Shown one piece after another: positions 17,043 to 24,333 of a stretch of DNA of 64,000 nt (position 1 is the stretch's first letter; every line of letters starts with the position of its first letter). Location: positions 310,001-374,000 of the forward strand of contig NZ_JAJPDW010000001.1 of the NCBI RefSeq assembly GCF_021654035.1, read 5' to 3'. The stretch comes from Microbacterium aurantiacum. GTDB taxonomy: Bacteria > Actinomycetota > Actinomycetes > Actinomycetales > Microbacteriaceae. The notes below the pieces were generated by a model. That model was not told the origin of the DNA and ran no database searches. It was given only the letters and a program-made list of their open reading frames with translations. Both the position numbers and the translations under genes were made by a program.

Positions 17043-17854
17043 GCGGCGACCTCCGATGCGGATGCCGCCATGAGGGCGGCGGTCAGGCGCAGCAGCGCCC
17101 GTTCAGCCGGTCGCGTGCGGGGTGCGGCATCCGCCTGGAGTCCGCCGTCGAACGGGATCGCGACGGCCGGGGCGGGGTCGCCGTCCACCGCGCGGGCCAC
17201 GGCGTCTCCCGCTCGCGCGTGGTCGACGAGGGCGAGGACGACGCCCGGTCGCTCGGGGAGCGACACGATGGCGGGCGCCACGGCGCGGGCGAGCTCGGTG
17301 GCCGTCCGACCGGCGTCCGCGACGAGGCAGACCACGTCGCAGAGCGCCGCGCACGTCGCGAGGTCGACGAGCGGATGCCGTACCCCGAAGTCGGTGACGG
17401 TGACCTCGAAGAAGCGGGCGATGGGCGCGACCTCGGACAGCCAGCTCTCGGCGGCGGCGGGTTCTTCGGCATCCGTCGCGTCGTGCGGAGCCGGACGGAC
17501 GGCGAACCAGCCGTCGCCGGAGGGGAGGCCGGTCCGGGCGTCGTCGCTCGTGCGCGCCCCCGCGCGGGTGTCGTCGGGCGACGTGGGGTCCGCCCCGAGT
17601 CGGGCGCCGAGCGAACGCGCGCCGGACGAGAGGTCGACGGCGAGGATGGGTTCGCTGCGACGGGAGGCCAGGATGCCGGTCACGCGGTGGGCGAGGGTGC
17701 TCGTGCCCGTTCCGGGGGCGAGTGAGATGAAGCCGATCCGCCGGGTGGTGGGAAGCTCGGTGGCGATTGCGCGGTGCCAGCCGGTCACGCGCGCGCGTTC
17801 GGCGGCGGCGCTGCCGAACAGGGCGGCGGGGAGAGCGCGGACGTCGAGGCTCAC
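17039..17854 (-). CDS. MinD/ParA-like protein of the T7SS locus
   Basis: A 271-aa SIMIBI-type protein. RIGFISLAPGTGTSTLAHRV is a deviant P-loop (APGTGTST rather than KGGxGKT), followed by ILAVDLSSGARSLGARL at the switch-like position. Such proteins accompany actinobacterial T7SS (EspI-like). Loss of the first conserved lysine suggests weak or regulatory nucleotide binding. GTG at 17854 overlaps the eccD stop as GTGA, and its own stop overlaps eccC by 4 nt, so all three are coupled. Residues about 80-110 are a low-complexity linker. Confidence 0.75.
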   Translation of the reverse strand: MSLDVRALPAALFGSAAAERARVTGWHRAIATELPTTRRIGFISLAPGTGTSTLAHRVTGILASRRSEPILAVDLSSGARSLGARLGADPTSPDDTRAGARTSDDARTGLPSGDGWFAVRPAPHDATDAEEPAAAESWLSEVAPIARFFEVTVTDFGVRHPLVDLATCAALCDVVCLVADAGRTATELARAVAPAIVSLPERPGVVLALVDHARAGDAVARAVDGDPAPAVAIPFDGGLQADAAPRTRPAERALLRLTAALMAASASEVAA

Positions 17855-19200
17855 GATCCGCCGCCGAACATGCCGAGGAGTTCGGGGTAGATCCCGAGCG
17901 CGCCGACGAGGAGGGGGAGAAGAGAGACGACCGCGAGGGTCTCGAGGGCGTTGCCGAAGCCGCGGAGGCGCGCGCGGGTGTGCTCGCGCGGGGCGACGAG
18001 GGTCGCGACGGCCACGAGGGTCGCGGTGGCCGCGGCGGCGGCGACGCCGAGCCACGACCGCTCGCCCGCCAGCTGTGTGAGGAGGGCCGTGAGCGCGATC
18101 GCCGCGACGGCGGCCCAGAGGGTCCAGCCCTGCATCCGCAGCGGGAAGGCGCGCGAGCGGAGCGCCGCGATCAGCGCGAAGGCGAGCGCGAGCAGGCCGC
18201 TCCACAGCTCGTCGGCGAGCACGAGGGCTGTGCCCGTGATCGCGAGGAGCGCGGCGACGCCGACGACGCTCCAGGTGAGGGCGGCGTAGGCGTCGTCGAT
18301 CGAGGCGAAGGCGCGCGGGCGGTCCAGGCGCTCGCCGCGCGCGACGCGGCGGTCGAGGTCGGTGAGGCCCGCGGCCGACAGTGCGATCCAGGGGAGCGGC
18401 CCGGTGGCGAAGGCGGCGAGCGTCCCGGCGATCGCCGCGGCGGGTGCCGGAGCGACCCCGGCCATCAGCATCCCGAGGAGGATGCTCGCAAGCACCGCGC
18501 CCCACGCCCCGCCCGCGGCGGCACCGGGCGCGCGCAGGGCCACGCCGCGTCCGAGCAGCACCGCGGTGCCGCCGGCGGCGACGGCGACGGATGCCGCGAG
18601 CAGCAGCGCCGCGCCCGGATCAGCACCGGCGGCCAGCGCGGCGCTCGACGAGGCGATGGCGAGGGGCAGGACGAGACCGGCCGCGGCGGCGCCGACGCAC
18701 GCGGACACGCGGCGGAGGCCGAGGAGCCCGAGGCCGACCGCGGTGCCGAGCAGCACGACGACCGCCGCGAGCAGGGTGGCCACAGCGACCCCCGATTCGG
18801 CGAACGGCGCGAGCAGGCCCGCCGCGGCGAACGCGAGCGCGATCCCGGTGCCGCCGGCGATCATCCGGGCGCGATCGTCCCATCGGTCGGGGCGGGCGTC
18901 GTGGGCGTCGGCGGCGGCGTCGGTCACGTCGATGACGACCGGGGGCGGCGGTGCGGCATCCAGCCGCACGAGGCGCACCAGGGTGCCGTCGACGAGGTCG
19001 AGCTGCTCGGGCGAGAGACCGATGTCGAGCTGCTCACCGTCCGGGGTGACGAGCGTGAGCGGGCGCGACACGGTGCCGGAGGTCTCGCCGAGCAGGTCGA
19101 GCAAACGCGGCACGGCCGCCCCGAGGGGCTCGCGGCTGGCGACGACGACCTCGCTGCGACGGGTGGCGCCGGCGACGGTGAGGCGGGTGTAGATGCTCAT
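17851..19200 (-). CDS. eccD: T7SS membrane channel component EccD
   Basis: A 449-aa protein. The N-terminal 85 residues form a ubiquitin-like (YukD) domain (SIYTRLTVAGATRRSEVVV, LDLVDGTLVRLVRLD), followed by about 11 transmembrane helices, the standard EccD plan. It forms the core of the inner-membrane secretion pore. The start overlaps the upstream 90-aa gene as ATGA. No EccB, EccE or mycosin protease is recognisable in the window, so the rest of the machine is encoded elsewhere, has diverged, or is absent. Confidence 0.92.
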   Translation of the reverse strand: MSIYTRLTVAGATRRSEVVVASREPLGAAVPRLLDLLGETSGTVSRPLTLVTPDGEQLDIGLSPEQLDLVDGTLVRLVRLDAAPPPPVVIDVTDAAADAHDARPDRWDDRARMIAGGTGIALAFAAAGLLAPFAESGVAVATLLAAVVVLLGTAVGLGLLGLRRVSACVGAAAAGLVLPLAIASSSAALAAGADPGAALLLAASVAVAAGGTAVLLGRGVALRAPGAAAGGAWGAVLASILLGMLMAGVAPAPAAAIAGTLAAFATGPLPWIALSAAGLTDLDRRVARGERLDRPRAFASIDDAYAALTWSVVGVAALLAITGTALVLADELWSGLLALAFALIAALRSRAFPLRMQGWTLWAAVAAIALTALLTQLAGERSWLGVAAAAATATLVAVATLVAPREHTRARLRGFGNALETLAVVSLLPLLVGALGIYPELLGMFGGGS

Positions 19201-19469
19201 GAGGACTCTTCCGCGAGGACGACGGTGACGGATGCCGCGGCCGGGGCGGTGCTCGCCTCGGCGCGGTCGGCGAGGAGCTGCACGACGAAGGACACCCCGA
19301 CGCAGACCGCGCAGGCGACGGCCGCGACGATGAGCGACCCGATCAGGCGCTTCAGGTGGTCGTTGACGGTGCGGCGCTCGCCGATGTGGCCGTAGAGCAG
19401 GGCGGCGCCGAGCCTCATCCGCTCGATCTTGGCCTGCTCGATGAGGACCGTGTCGCGTTGGTCGGGCAT
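19197..19469 (-). CDS. Single-pass membrane protein of the T7SS operon (90 aa)
   Basis: Cytosolic N-terminus (IEQAKIERMRLGAALLYGH), one transmembrane helix (about residues 45-67, LIGSLIVAAVACAVCVGVSF) and a short outer tail rich in Ala. The topology mimics the N-terminal stub of EccB (cytosolic head, one helix) but the large outer domain is missing and no sequence similarity to EccB is evident. Both ends overlap neighbours (TGATG upstream, ATGA downstream). It could be a minimal EccB substitute. Confidence 0.75.
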   Translation of the reverse strand: MPDQRDTVLIEQAKIERMRLGAALLYGHIGERRTVNDHLKRLIGSLIVAAVACAVCVGVSFVVQLLADRAEASTAPAAASVTVVLAEESS

Positions 19470-20617
19470 CAGGCCTCGCTTCCGGGCCGAGGTGAGGAAG
19501 GCGCGGCCGGAGCCGCCGAGGAGGCGGCGGCGTCCGCGTCGGCGGTCCGCAGCGCCGCGGCGACCTCCGGCGCCACGCCGAGGAGGGCGGACAGGCGCGT
19601 TCCGTCGAGAGTGCCGAGCATCTCCGTCAGACGCGTCCAGCCGCCGCCGTCGACCGAGCCGAGGGGGACGAGGGCGCCCGGGATGCGGGGGCTGCCGACG
19701 ACCGTGCCGCCGTGCTGAGCGACCCAGGACGCCGCGTCCACACCGAGCGCGCGGATGCCGGGCGGGCCGACGAGGAGCGCGAGCGGTTCGGGGGTGGCGG
19801 GTGTCAGCGGTCGCACGGCCAGGTCGGGGGCGCCGATCGTGGCGAAGGCGATGCCGAGGAGCGGCATCCCGATGTCGGCGGCGCGCGCGAGGAGGCGCCG
19901 GGCGAAGAGCGCGGCATCCGCGGTCCTCGCGTCGCCCGGGCCGCCGAGCTCCGCCCAGACGCGGCTGGTCTCCTCCAGGCCCTCGGAGGTGCGGGCGACC
20001 TGCAGGGTCGACAGCAGCGCGTGGTCGGCCGACGCCCTCGCCGCCCAGCGGCTCTCGGTCGGCATCCGTCGACGCGTGCGCTCGGTGAGGTCGTCCCGGT
20101 CCCACGCGGCCACGAGGGGCTCGGTCGGACCCCATGCCGAGGGCGCGCTGTCGACGAGTGTCTCCGTGGCCGCCTCGATGACGCCGCCGAGCCGCACCGG
20201 TCGCGAGACCCGGTGGCGCGTGGAGATCGTCGCCACCAGCTGCAGTCGGCTCGAGATCGGTGCGCGCAGGAACACGGGGTGGAGATCGGATGCCGCGAGC
20301 TGCGCCGTCGCCGACAGGACGTTGGTGATCTGCGCGAGGCGGCGGCCGGTGCGCGCGTCGTAGCCGACCGCGGCGGGATCCTCCGGGGTGCGGATCACCC
20401 AGTGCCCGCGGACCGCCGCGAGGGCGTCCGCAAGGACGGGGGTCATCCGGCTGTGCGGACCCGATATGACGATCGCGCGCGCGCCGTCGCCGGTGACGCG
20501 GTGCAGGTAGTCGCTCATCCCCGCGGTCAGCGCGATCACCGGCGCACGGGTCTCGGTCGCCGACCAGCCGGGGCCGGCGCCGTCCTCGAGAGGGTGGGGT
20601 GCGAAGGAGGGGCCCAT
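19469..20617 (-). CDS. T7SS-locus protein, DUF6177-like
   Basis: A 382-aa predicted cytosolic protein. SDYLHRVTGDGARAIVISG, AVRGHWVIRTPEDPAAVGYD and RRLAQITNVLSA in the first half suggest the DUF6177 family, which co-occurs with actinobacterial T7SS; this assignment is from memory. The C-terminal half (LLVGPPGIRALGVDAASWVA, GWTRLTEMLGTLDGTRLSAL) is a second conserved region. The ATG lies one base after the stop of the RDD-FHA gene (TGACATG) with GAAGGAGGGGCCC upstream. Its role in secretion is unknown. Confidence 0.65.
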   Translation of the reverse strand: MGPSFAPHPLEDGAGPGWSATETRAPVIALTAGMSDYLHRVTGDGARAIVISGPHSRMTPVLADALAAVRGHWVIRTPEDPAAVGYDARTGRRLAQITNVLSATAQLAASDLHPVFLRAPISSRLQLVATISTRHRVSRPVRLGGVIEAATETLVDSAPSAWGPTEPLVAAWDRDDLTERTRRRMPTESRWAARASADHALLSTLQVARTSEGLEETSRVWAELGGPGDARTADAALFARRLLARAADIGMPLLGIAFATIGAPDLAVRPLTPATPEPLALLVGPPGIRALGVDAASWVAQHGGTVVGSPRIPGALVPLGSVDGGGWTRLTEMLGTLDGTRLSALLGVAPEVAAALRTADADAAASSAAPAAPSSPRPGSEA

Positions 20618-20618
20618 G

Positions 20619-21386
20619 TCAGCCTTCCGTCCGGACGGAGAGCTCGCGGTCTCCGAGTTCGAGGGTCGCATCGGCCGGGATGGGGGTGCGCTGGAAGGCG
20701 AGGAAGGGCTGGGAACCCGCGTCGGTGCGCAGGAACGTGCCGTTGGTCGAGCCGAGGTCGGTGACCCACACGCGACGGCCGTCCCATTCCAGGCGCGCGT
20801 GCGACTTCGACAGGCTCCGCGACAGGTCGGGCCACTGGTAGACCTCTGCGGGCGCGTCGTCGGGTGCCGAGGGGTTGCGGCCGAGCACGAGCGCCGAGGC
20901 GAGGGAGACCCGCTGTCCCGAATCGAGTTCGATGACCGGGACCCGGCCGCGCACCGGACGTGCCGGCGGGAGGGTGGCGCGGTCGGGGAACGCGAAGGGA
21001 GCCAGCGCCGGGGCGAACGGATCGCGCCCGCGCCGGAGGTCGACCGTGCCGAGATCGCGTCGCGCGAGCGCGGGGAGGAGCGCCCGCCCGGTGGAGGCGC
21101 CGGTCGAGCGGCGGACGGTGCGCGTCCCCATCGCCGCGTGGCCGGGGGTCCGGCCGGAGCGGGCGAGGCCGCGCACGATCGCACCGGCGGCGAGCACGGT
21201 CAGCACGATCAGCACCCCGCCGAGAAGGGCGAGCCCCGCGGCGAGGGCGATCACCGCGAGGGCCGCGAGGACGAGCACCACGGCGAGATCGATGGTCGCC
21301 GCCGCGACCCGTGACAGCGGCCGCGCAGGGGCGGTGCCGACGAGCGGATCGACCTCGGGGATCGGAGCGTTCGGAAGTGTCGTCAT
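20619..21386 (-). CDS. RDD-FHA membrane protein, first structural gene of the T7SS machinery operon
   Basis: A 255-aa protein. An RDD-like membrane domain (ARPLSRVAAATIDLAVVLVL, then a second helix pair and GRTPGHAAMGTRTVRR) occupies about residues 20-105, followed by a linker and a C-terminal FHA domain (LVLGRNPSAPDD, LSKSHARLEWDGRRVWVTD, LGSTNGTFLR). FHA domains regulate T7SS in several bacteria through phosphothreonine. The ATG at 21386 overlaps the stop of a 13-aa leader ORF (ATGA) and has no Shine-Dalgarno of its own, so coupling decides this start over the longer open frame. Confidence 0.85.
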   Translation of the reverse strand: MTTLPNAPIPEVDPLVGTAPARPLSRVAAATIDLAVVLVLAALAVIALAAGLALLGGVLIVLTVLAAGAIVRGLARSGRTPGHAAMGTRTVRRSTGASTGRALLPALARRDLGTVDLRRGRDPFAPALAPFAFPDRATLPPARPVRGRVPVIELDSGQRVSLASALVLGRNPSAPDDAPAEVYQWPDLSRSLSKSHARLEWDGRRVWVTDLGSTNGTFLRTDAGSQPFLAFQRTPIPADATLELGDRELSVRTEG

Positions 21387-21424
21387 ATCAGGGGGGAAAT
21401 CGCCGGTCGGGGGCCGGTTTTCAT
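21383..21424 (-). CDS. 13-aa leader peptide ORF before the T7SS operon
   Basis: The minus-strand ATG at 21424 is 9 nt downstream of the TAGCCT -10 box, so the transcript would be almost leaderless. It encodes MKTGPRPAISPLI, and its TGA overlaps the RDD-FHA start as ATGA. Since that start lacks a Shine-Dalgarno, reinitiation from this peptide is the likely route of translation for the operon. Confidence 0.5.
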   Translation of the reverse strand: MKTGPRPAISPLI

Positions 21425-21433
21425 GGCCGATCC

Positions 21434-21480
21434 AGGCTAACGCAGGTGGCGGGCGGCGCCCTGTCCCCCAAATGGGGGAC
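21434..21480 (-). promoter_or_regulatory. T7SS machinery-operon promoter with 18-bp palindrome
   Basis: A TTAGCCT -10 box occupies 21434-21440. The palindrome GTCCCCCAAATGGGGGAC occupies 21463-21480, 22 nt upstream of the box. The effector-operon promoter at 28558-28604 has the same arrangement, so this is a probable operator or activator site overlapping the -35 region. Confidence 0.75.
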
Positions 21481-21504
21481 GTGGACACCGCCCGCGTCGT
21501 CGAC

Positions 21505-22986
21505 TCAGGATGCCGAGGTCGAACCCCCGCTCGGGGCGGATCCCGCTCCGGCGCCCGCCGTGGAGCGCGCGGCGATCCCCTGGAGGAGGGCGGAGAGGTC
21601 GAGCCCGGTGAGGCCCTTGACGACCTCGGTGCCTTCGCCGAGGACCTTGCCCACGGTCTTCGTCATCTCGGACGCACCGTCGGTCGAGACGACGGTGAGG
21701 GTGTCGATCGAGGCGATCGGCTCGGCGGCGGCGCGGACGATCTCCGGCAGGCGCGAGATGATCTCCTGCGCGAGGGCGGCTTCGCCGTACTTCTTGAGTG
21801 CCTCGGCCTTGGCGTCGGTCGCGTCGGCCTCGGCGACACCCTCCGCGCGGGTCGCGGCGGCGCGCGCTTCACCCTCGGCGGCGATACCGGCGGCGAGGGC
21901 CACCTGGCGGTCGCGGTCGGCTTCACCCGACAGGCGCACGGCCGTGGCCGCGGCCTCGGCATCCTGAACGGCGGCGACCTTGTTGGCCTCGGCGATCTTG
22001 GTGCGCTTGAACGCGTCGGCCTCGGTGGCGGCGTTGGCCGCGTCACGCTGCGCGGTCGCGCGCTGCACCTCGGCGTACGCCTCGGCCTCGGCGGGCTTGC
22101 GGATCTCGATGTCGAGGCGCTCCTGCGTGACGAGGGCCTGCTCGACGAGCGCTTCGCGCTCCTGCTGGGCGACCAGGCGATCCTGCTCGGCCTTGGTGAA
22201 CAGACCCGCGGCGTCGGCTTCGGCGTTCGCGCGGTCGGTCTCGGCCTTGATCGAGGCCTGGCGGAGCGAGAGGGCCTTCTGGCGCTCGGCGATCTGCTCC
22301 TGCGCCTCGATGCGGGCGAACTCGGACGCGCGCGACGCCTCGGCCTCGCTGACCTCGGCGACCTGGCGGGCCCGCGCGGCCTCGGCGCGACCGAGGTTGG
22401 CGAGGTAGTCGCTGCCGGGCGTGGAGATGTCGCTGATGTTGAGGAGGTCGACCTGGAGGCCCTGCTCGACGAGGTCGGCCTTCGTCTCGGCGACGACGCG
22501 GTCCGACAGGCTCTTGCGGTCGGAGATGATCTGCTCGATCGTCATGTCGCCGACGATGGAGCGGAGCGACCCCTCGAGGGATTCACGGATGATGTCGGTC
22601 AGCGTCCCCTGCTGCGAGAGGAAGCGCTGCGCGGCGCGGCGCACGCCCTCCTCGGTTCCCGAGACCTTGAAGTTGATGGACGCCTTGATGGCGATCTTGA
22701 TGCGGTTCTTGTCCACACCTTCGACGGTGATGCCGATCTGGCGCTGCTCGAGCGAGATCGAGAAGCCCTGCTGGAGGATCGGCCAGACGAAGGTGCGGCC
22801 GCCGATCACGACCCGCTGGCCGACGCTCTCGCCGGGGGCGGCGCGCCCGGCGCCACGGCCCACGATGACGAGGGCTTCGTTCGGGGGCACGCGACGGATA
22901 CGGCGGGCGATGAAGATCAGCAGTGCCACCGCCGCGATGATGAGGGCGATGATCGCGATGACCTGGATCAGGAGCGGGTCCAACAT
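21505..22986 (-). CDS. Flotillin-like SPFH/band-7 protein
   Basis: A 493-aa membrane-scaffold protein. An N-terminal membrane anchor (LLIQVIAIIALIIAAVALL) precedes RRVPPNEALVIVGRG and an SPFH domain (about 35-220), a long Ala/Glu coiled coil (about 220-420, AEADAAGLFTKAEQDRLV) and a C-terminal oligomerisation region ending in a Gly/Ser tail. Flotillins organise membrane microdomains and commonly pair with NfeD, as here (the gene at 23040-23510 is upstream). Its position between two co-regulated T7SS operons may be meaningful or coincidental. Confidence 0.92.
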   Translation of the reverse strand: MLDPLLIQVIAIIALIIAAVALLIFIARRIRRVPPNEALVIVGRGAGRAAPGESVGQRVVIGGRTFVWPILQQGFSISLEQRQIGITVEGVDKNRIKIAIKASINFKVSGTEEGVRRAAQRFLSQQGTLTDIIRESLEGSLRSIVGDMTIEQIISDRKSLSDRVVAETKADLVEQGLQVDLLNISDISTPGSDYLANLGRAEAARARQVAEVSEAEASRASEFARIEAQEQIAERQKALSLRQASIKAETDRANAEADAAGLFTKAEQDRLVAQQEREALVEQALVTQERLDIEIRKPAEAEAYAEVQRATAQRDAANAATEADAFKRTKIAEANKVAAVQDAEAAATAVRLSGEADRDRQVALAAGIAAEGEARAAATRAEGVAEADATDAKAEALKKYGEAALAQEIISRLPEIVRAAAEPIASIDTLTVVSTDGASEMTKTVGKVLGEGTEVVKGLTGLDLSALLQGIAARSTAGAGAGSAPSGGSTSAS

Positions 22987-23039
22987 GGGGTCCTCTCGGA
23001 GATGGGGAGTGGGGACGACAGGGTGGTACCCGAGGGGAC

Positions 23040-23510
23040 TTACTCGGGGATGACTTTGACGCGCGTGCCGCTGTGCGCGATGACGCGGATGCGCAGACCC
23101 TCGGCGATCGGTTCGTCGGAGTACGCGAGGCGCCGCTCGATCTCACCGGGGCCGTCGAGGCTGACCTCGCCGCCGGACGCGGAGATCGGCGACGTCGAGA
23201 CGCCGGTGAGTCCGATGGCGCTGAGCGGTGCGCCGTCGGAGGTCTTGGTCAGGCGCTTGACGACGACGAGGGCGAGCACGTAGGCGGCGATCGCGAAGAC
23301 GGCGCCGAGCACGTAGGCCCAGATGGTGTCGAGGCCGGACTGCGAGGTGAAGACCCCCGCGGCGCCGAAGACGACGGCGGCGATGCCGAGGGCGGTGCCG
23401 GAGATCGCCCCCTCGCCGATCTCGAAGTGGTCGAAGATGTCGCCGACGATCAGCGAGATGAGCAGGACGGCCAGACCGACCCCGCCCACGATCAGGAACG
23501 GCAGCAGCAC
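23040..23510 (-). CDS. NfeD-like membrane protein
   Basis: A 156-aa protein. Three to four hydrophobic segments occupy the first 90 residues (LLPFLIVGGVGLAVLLISLI, YVLGAVFAIAAYVLALVVV). The C-terminal OB-fold NfeD domain (GLTGVSTSPISASGGEVSLD, GLRIRVIAHSGTRVKVIPE) is complete. It partners with the flotillin downstream in the classic NfeD-flotillin operon. GTG at 23510 follows GAAGGGGG, and a TAGGCT -10 lies at 23537-23542 on the minus strand. Confidence 0.9.
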   Translation of the reverse strand: MLLPFLIVGGVGLAVLLISLIVGDIFDHFEIGEGAISGTALGIAAVVFGAAGVFTSQSGLDTIWAYVLGAVFAIAAYVLALVVVKRLTKTSDGAPLSAIGLTGVSTSPISASGGEVSLDGPGEIERRLAYSDEPIAEGLRIRVIAHSGTRVKVIPE

Positions 23511-23577
23511 GAATCCCCCTTCGGCAGTGTGCCCTCAGCCTAGGGGGCGGGGCCACTCGGGTTGGGCACGGCGTCCC

Positions 23578-23604
23578 GAGATGTGGACAAAGTGTCCACA
23601 TCTC
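23578..23604 (-). terminator. 12-bp-stem palindrome, probable terminator
   Basis: GAGATGTGGACA, loop AAG, TGTCCACATCTC: a perfect 12-bp stem with a 3-nt loop, about 36 nt past the immunity-gene stop and before the NfeD promoter. It would end effector-operon transcription on the minus strand. No T-tract follows, so an operator role (TGTGGACA half-sites) is possible. Confidence 0.55.
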
Positions 23605-23640
23605 TCGGAAAGCGTGGTCCGCTCGAGACGGGACTGTGGA

Positions 23641-24333
23641 TCAGGACGAGAACGGCCGGTAGCTCCGTCGCGCCACCATCTGCTCGAACTCGCGGGCCTG
23701 GTCGGCGGTGATCTCTTCCAGGGGTGATTCGAGGGCGTTGATGATCGCGGCCTGCACGCTGGCGTGGCGATCGGGAGCCCAGACATCGACGTCCCGGAGG
23801 ACCTGGTCTTCGAAACCGGCCGGCGTGAAGTGGCGGCGCAGCATTCCGTTCGGCGTGCGGTCGGGGCCGAACTGTGCGAAATAGCGGTCGGGGTCGATGC
23901 CGGCATCCGCCTGTGCGCTGTTCTCCGTCCCGCCGACCGGATGCCGCTCGACAACCTCGCGGATCACCAGATCCGGGTCGTCGGGATCGATCTCGCGCTC
24001 CCACCAGCCCTTGTCGACCCGCGGGAGATCGAGCGTGTCGGCGAGATCGGCACGGGATGTCCCGACCAGCACCCGCCCCCGCGCGTTGACGGCCACCGAG
24101 ACCTCAGCCCCGCGATAGGTCCCCTCGTGGGAGACCGAGAACAGCTCGTCGAGTTCGCCCGGAGAGACCGCCCGGGTGTACGTCCCGACGCCGTAGCGAT
24201 CCTCGAACCCGTGCTCGAGGGTCGCCGGATCGTCGGACGTCACCACGAGATCGCCCCGGGTGTCGCGATTGGCGGCGTACAGGACCCCATCCAGACGCCC
24301 GTACAGGCCGTCACGCCGCAATCCGCTCGTCAC
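23641..24333 (-). CDS. Putative immunity protein for the adjacent toxin
   Basis: A 230-aa soluble protein whose ATG overlaps the toxin stop as ATGA, the usual placement of an immunity gene. It contains LYGRLDGVLYAANRDTRGD, YGVGTYTRAVSPGELDELF and a C-terminal helical part (AIINALESPLEEITADQARE). I recognise no family. Immunity is inferred from position and coupling only; a chaperone role is the main alternative. Confidence 0.6.
   Translation of the reverse strand: MTSGLRRDGLYGRLDGVLYAANRDTRGDLVVTSDDPATLEHGFEDRYGVGTYTRAVSPGELDELFSVSHEGTYRGAEVSVAVNARGRVLVGTSRADLADTLDLPRVDKGWWEREIDPDDPDLVIREVVERHPVGGTENSAQADAGIDPDRYFAQFGPDRTPNGMLRRHFTPAGFEDQVLRDVDVWAPDRHASVQAAIINALESPLEEITADQAREFEQMVARRSYRPFSS

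Noticed and set aside
17865..17885. A sixth copy of the inverted-repeat element (GAGGAGTTCGG)
   Set aside because: It is a single half-site within the coding end of eccD with no partner arm, so it is a chance match.
12633..18080. A 1815-codon open frame on the plus strand
   Set aside because: It is antisense to eccC and the MinD-like gene, has low-complexity Arg/Gly/Asp composition and no domain; high GC removes stop codons from shadow frames. The same applies to long frames antisense to the MFS gene, the toxin, the ykoD gene and prpD.
19197..19469. Calling the 90-aa protein EccB
   Set aside because: Only the topology matches; the large extracytoplasmic EccB domain and its sequence are absent, so the name is not justified.
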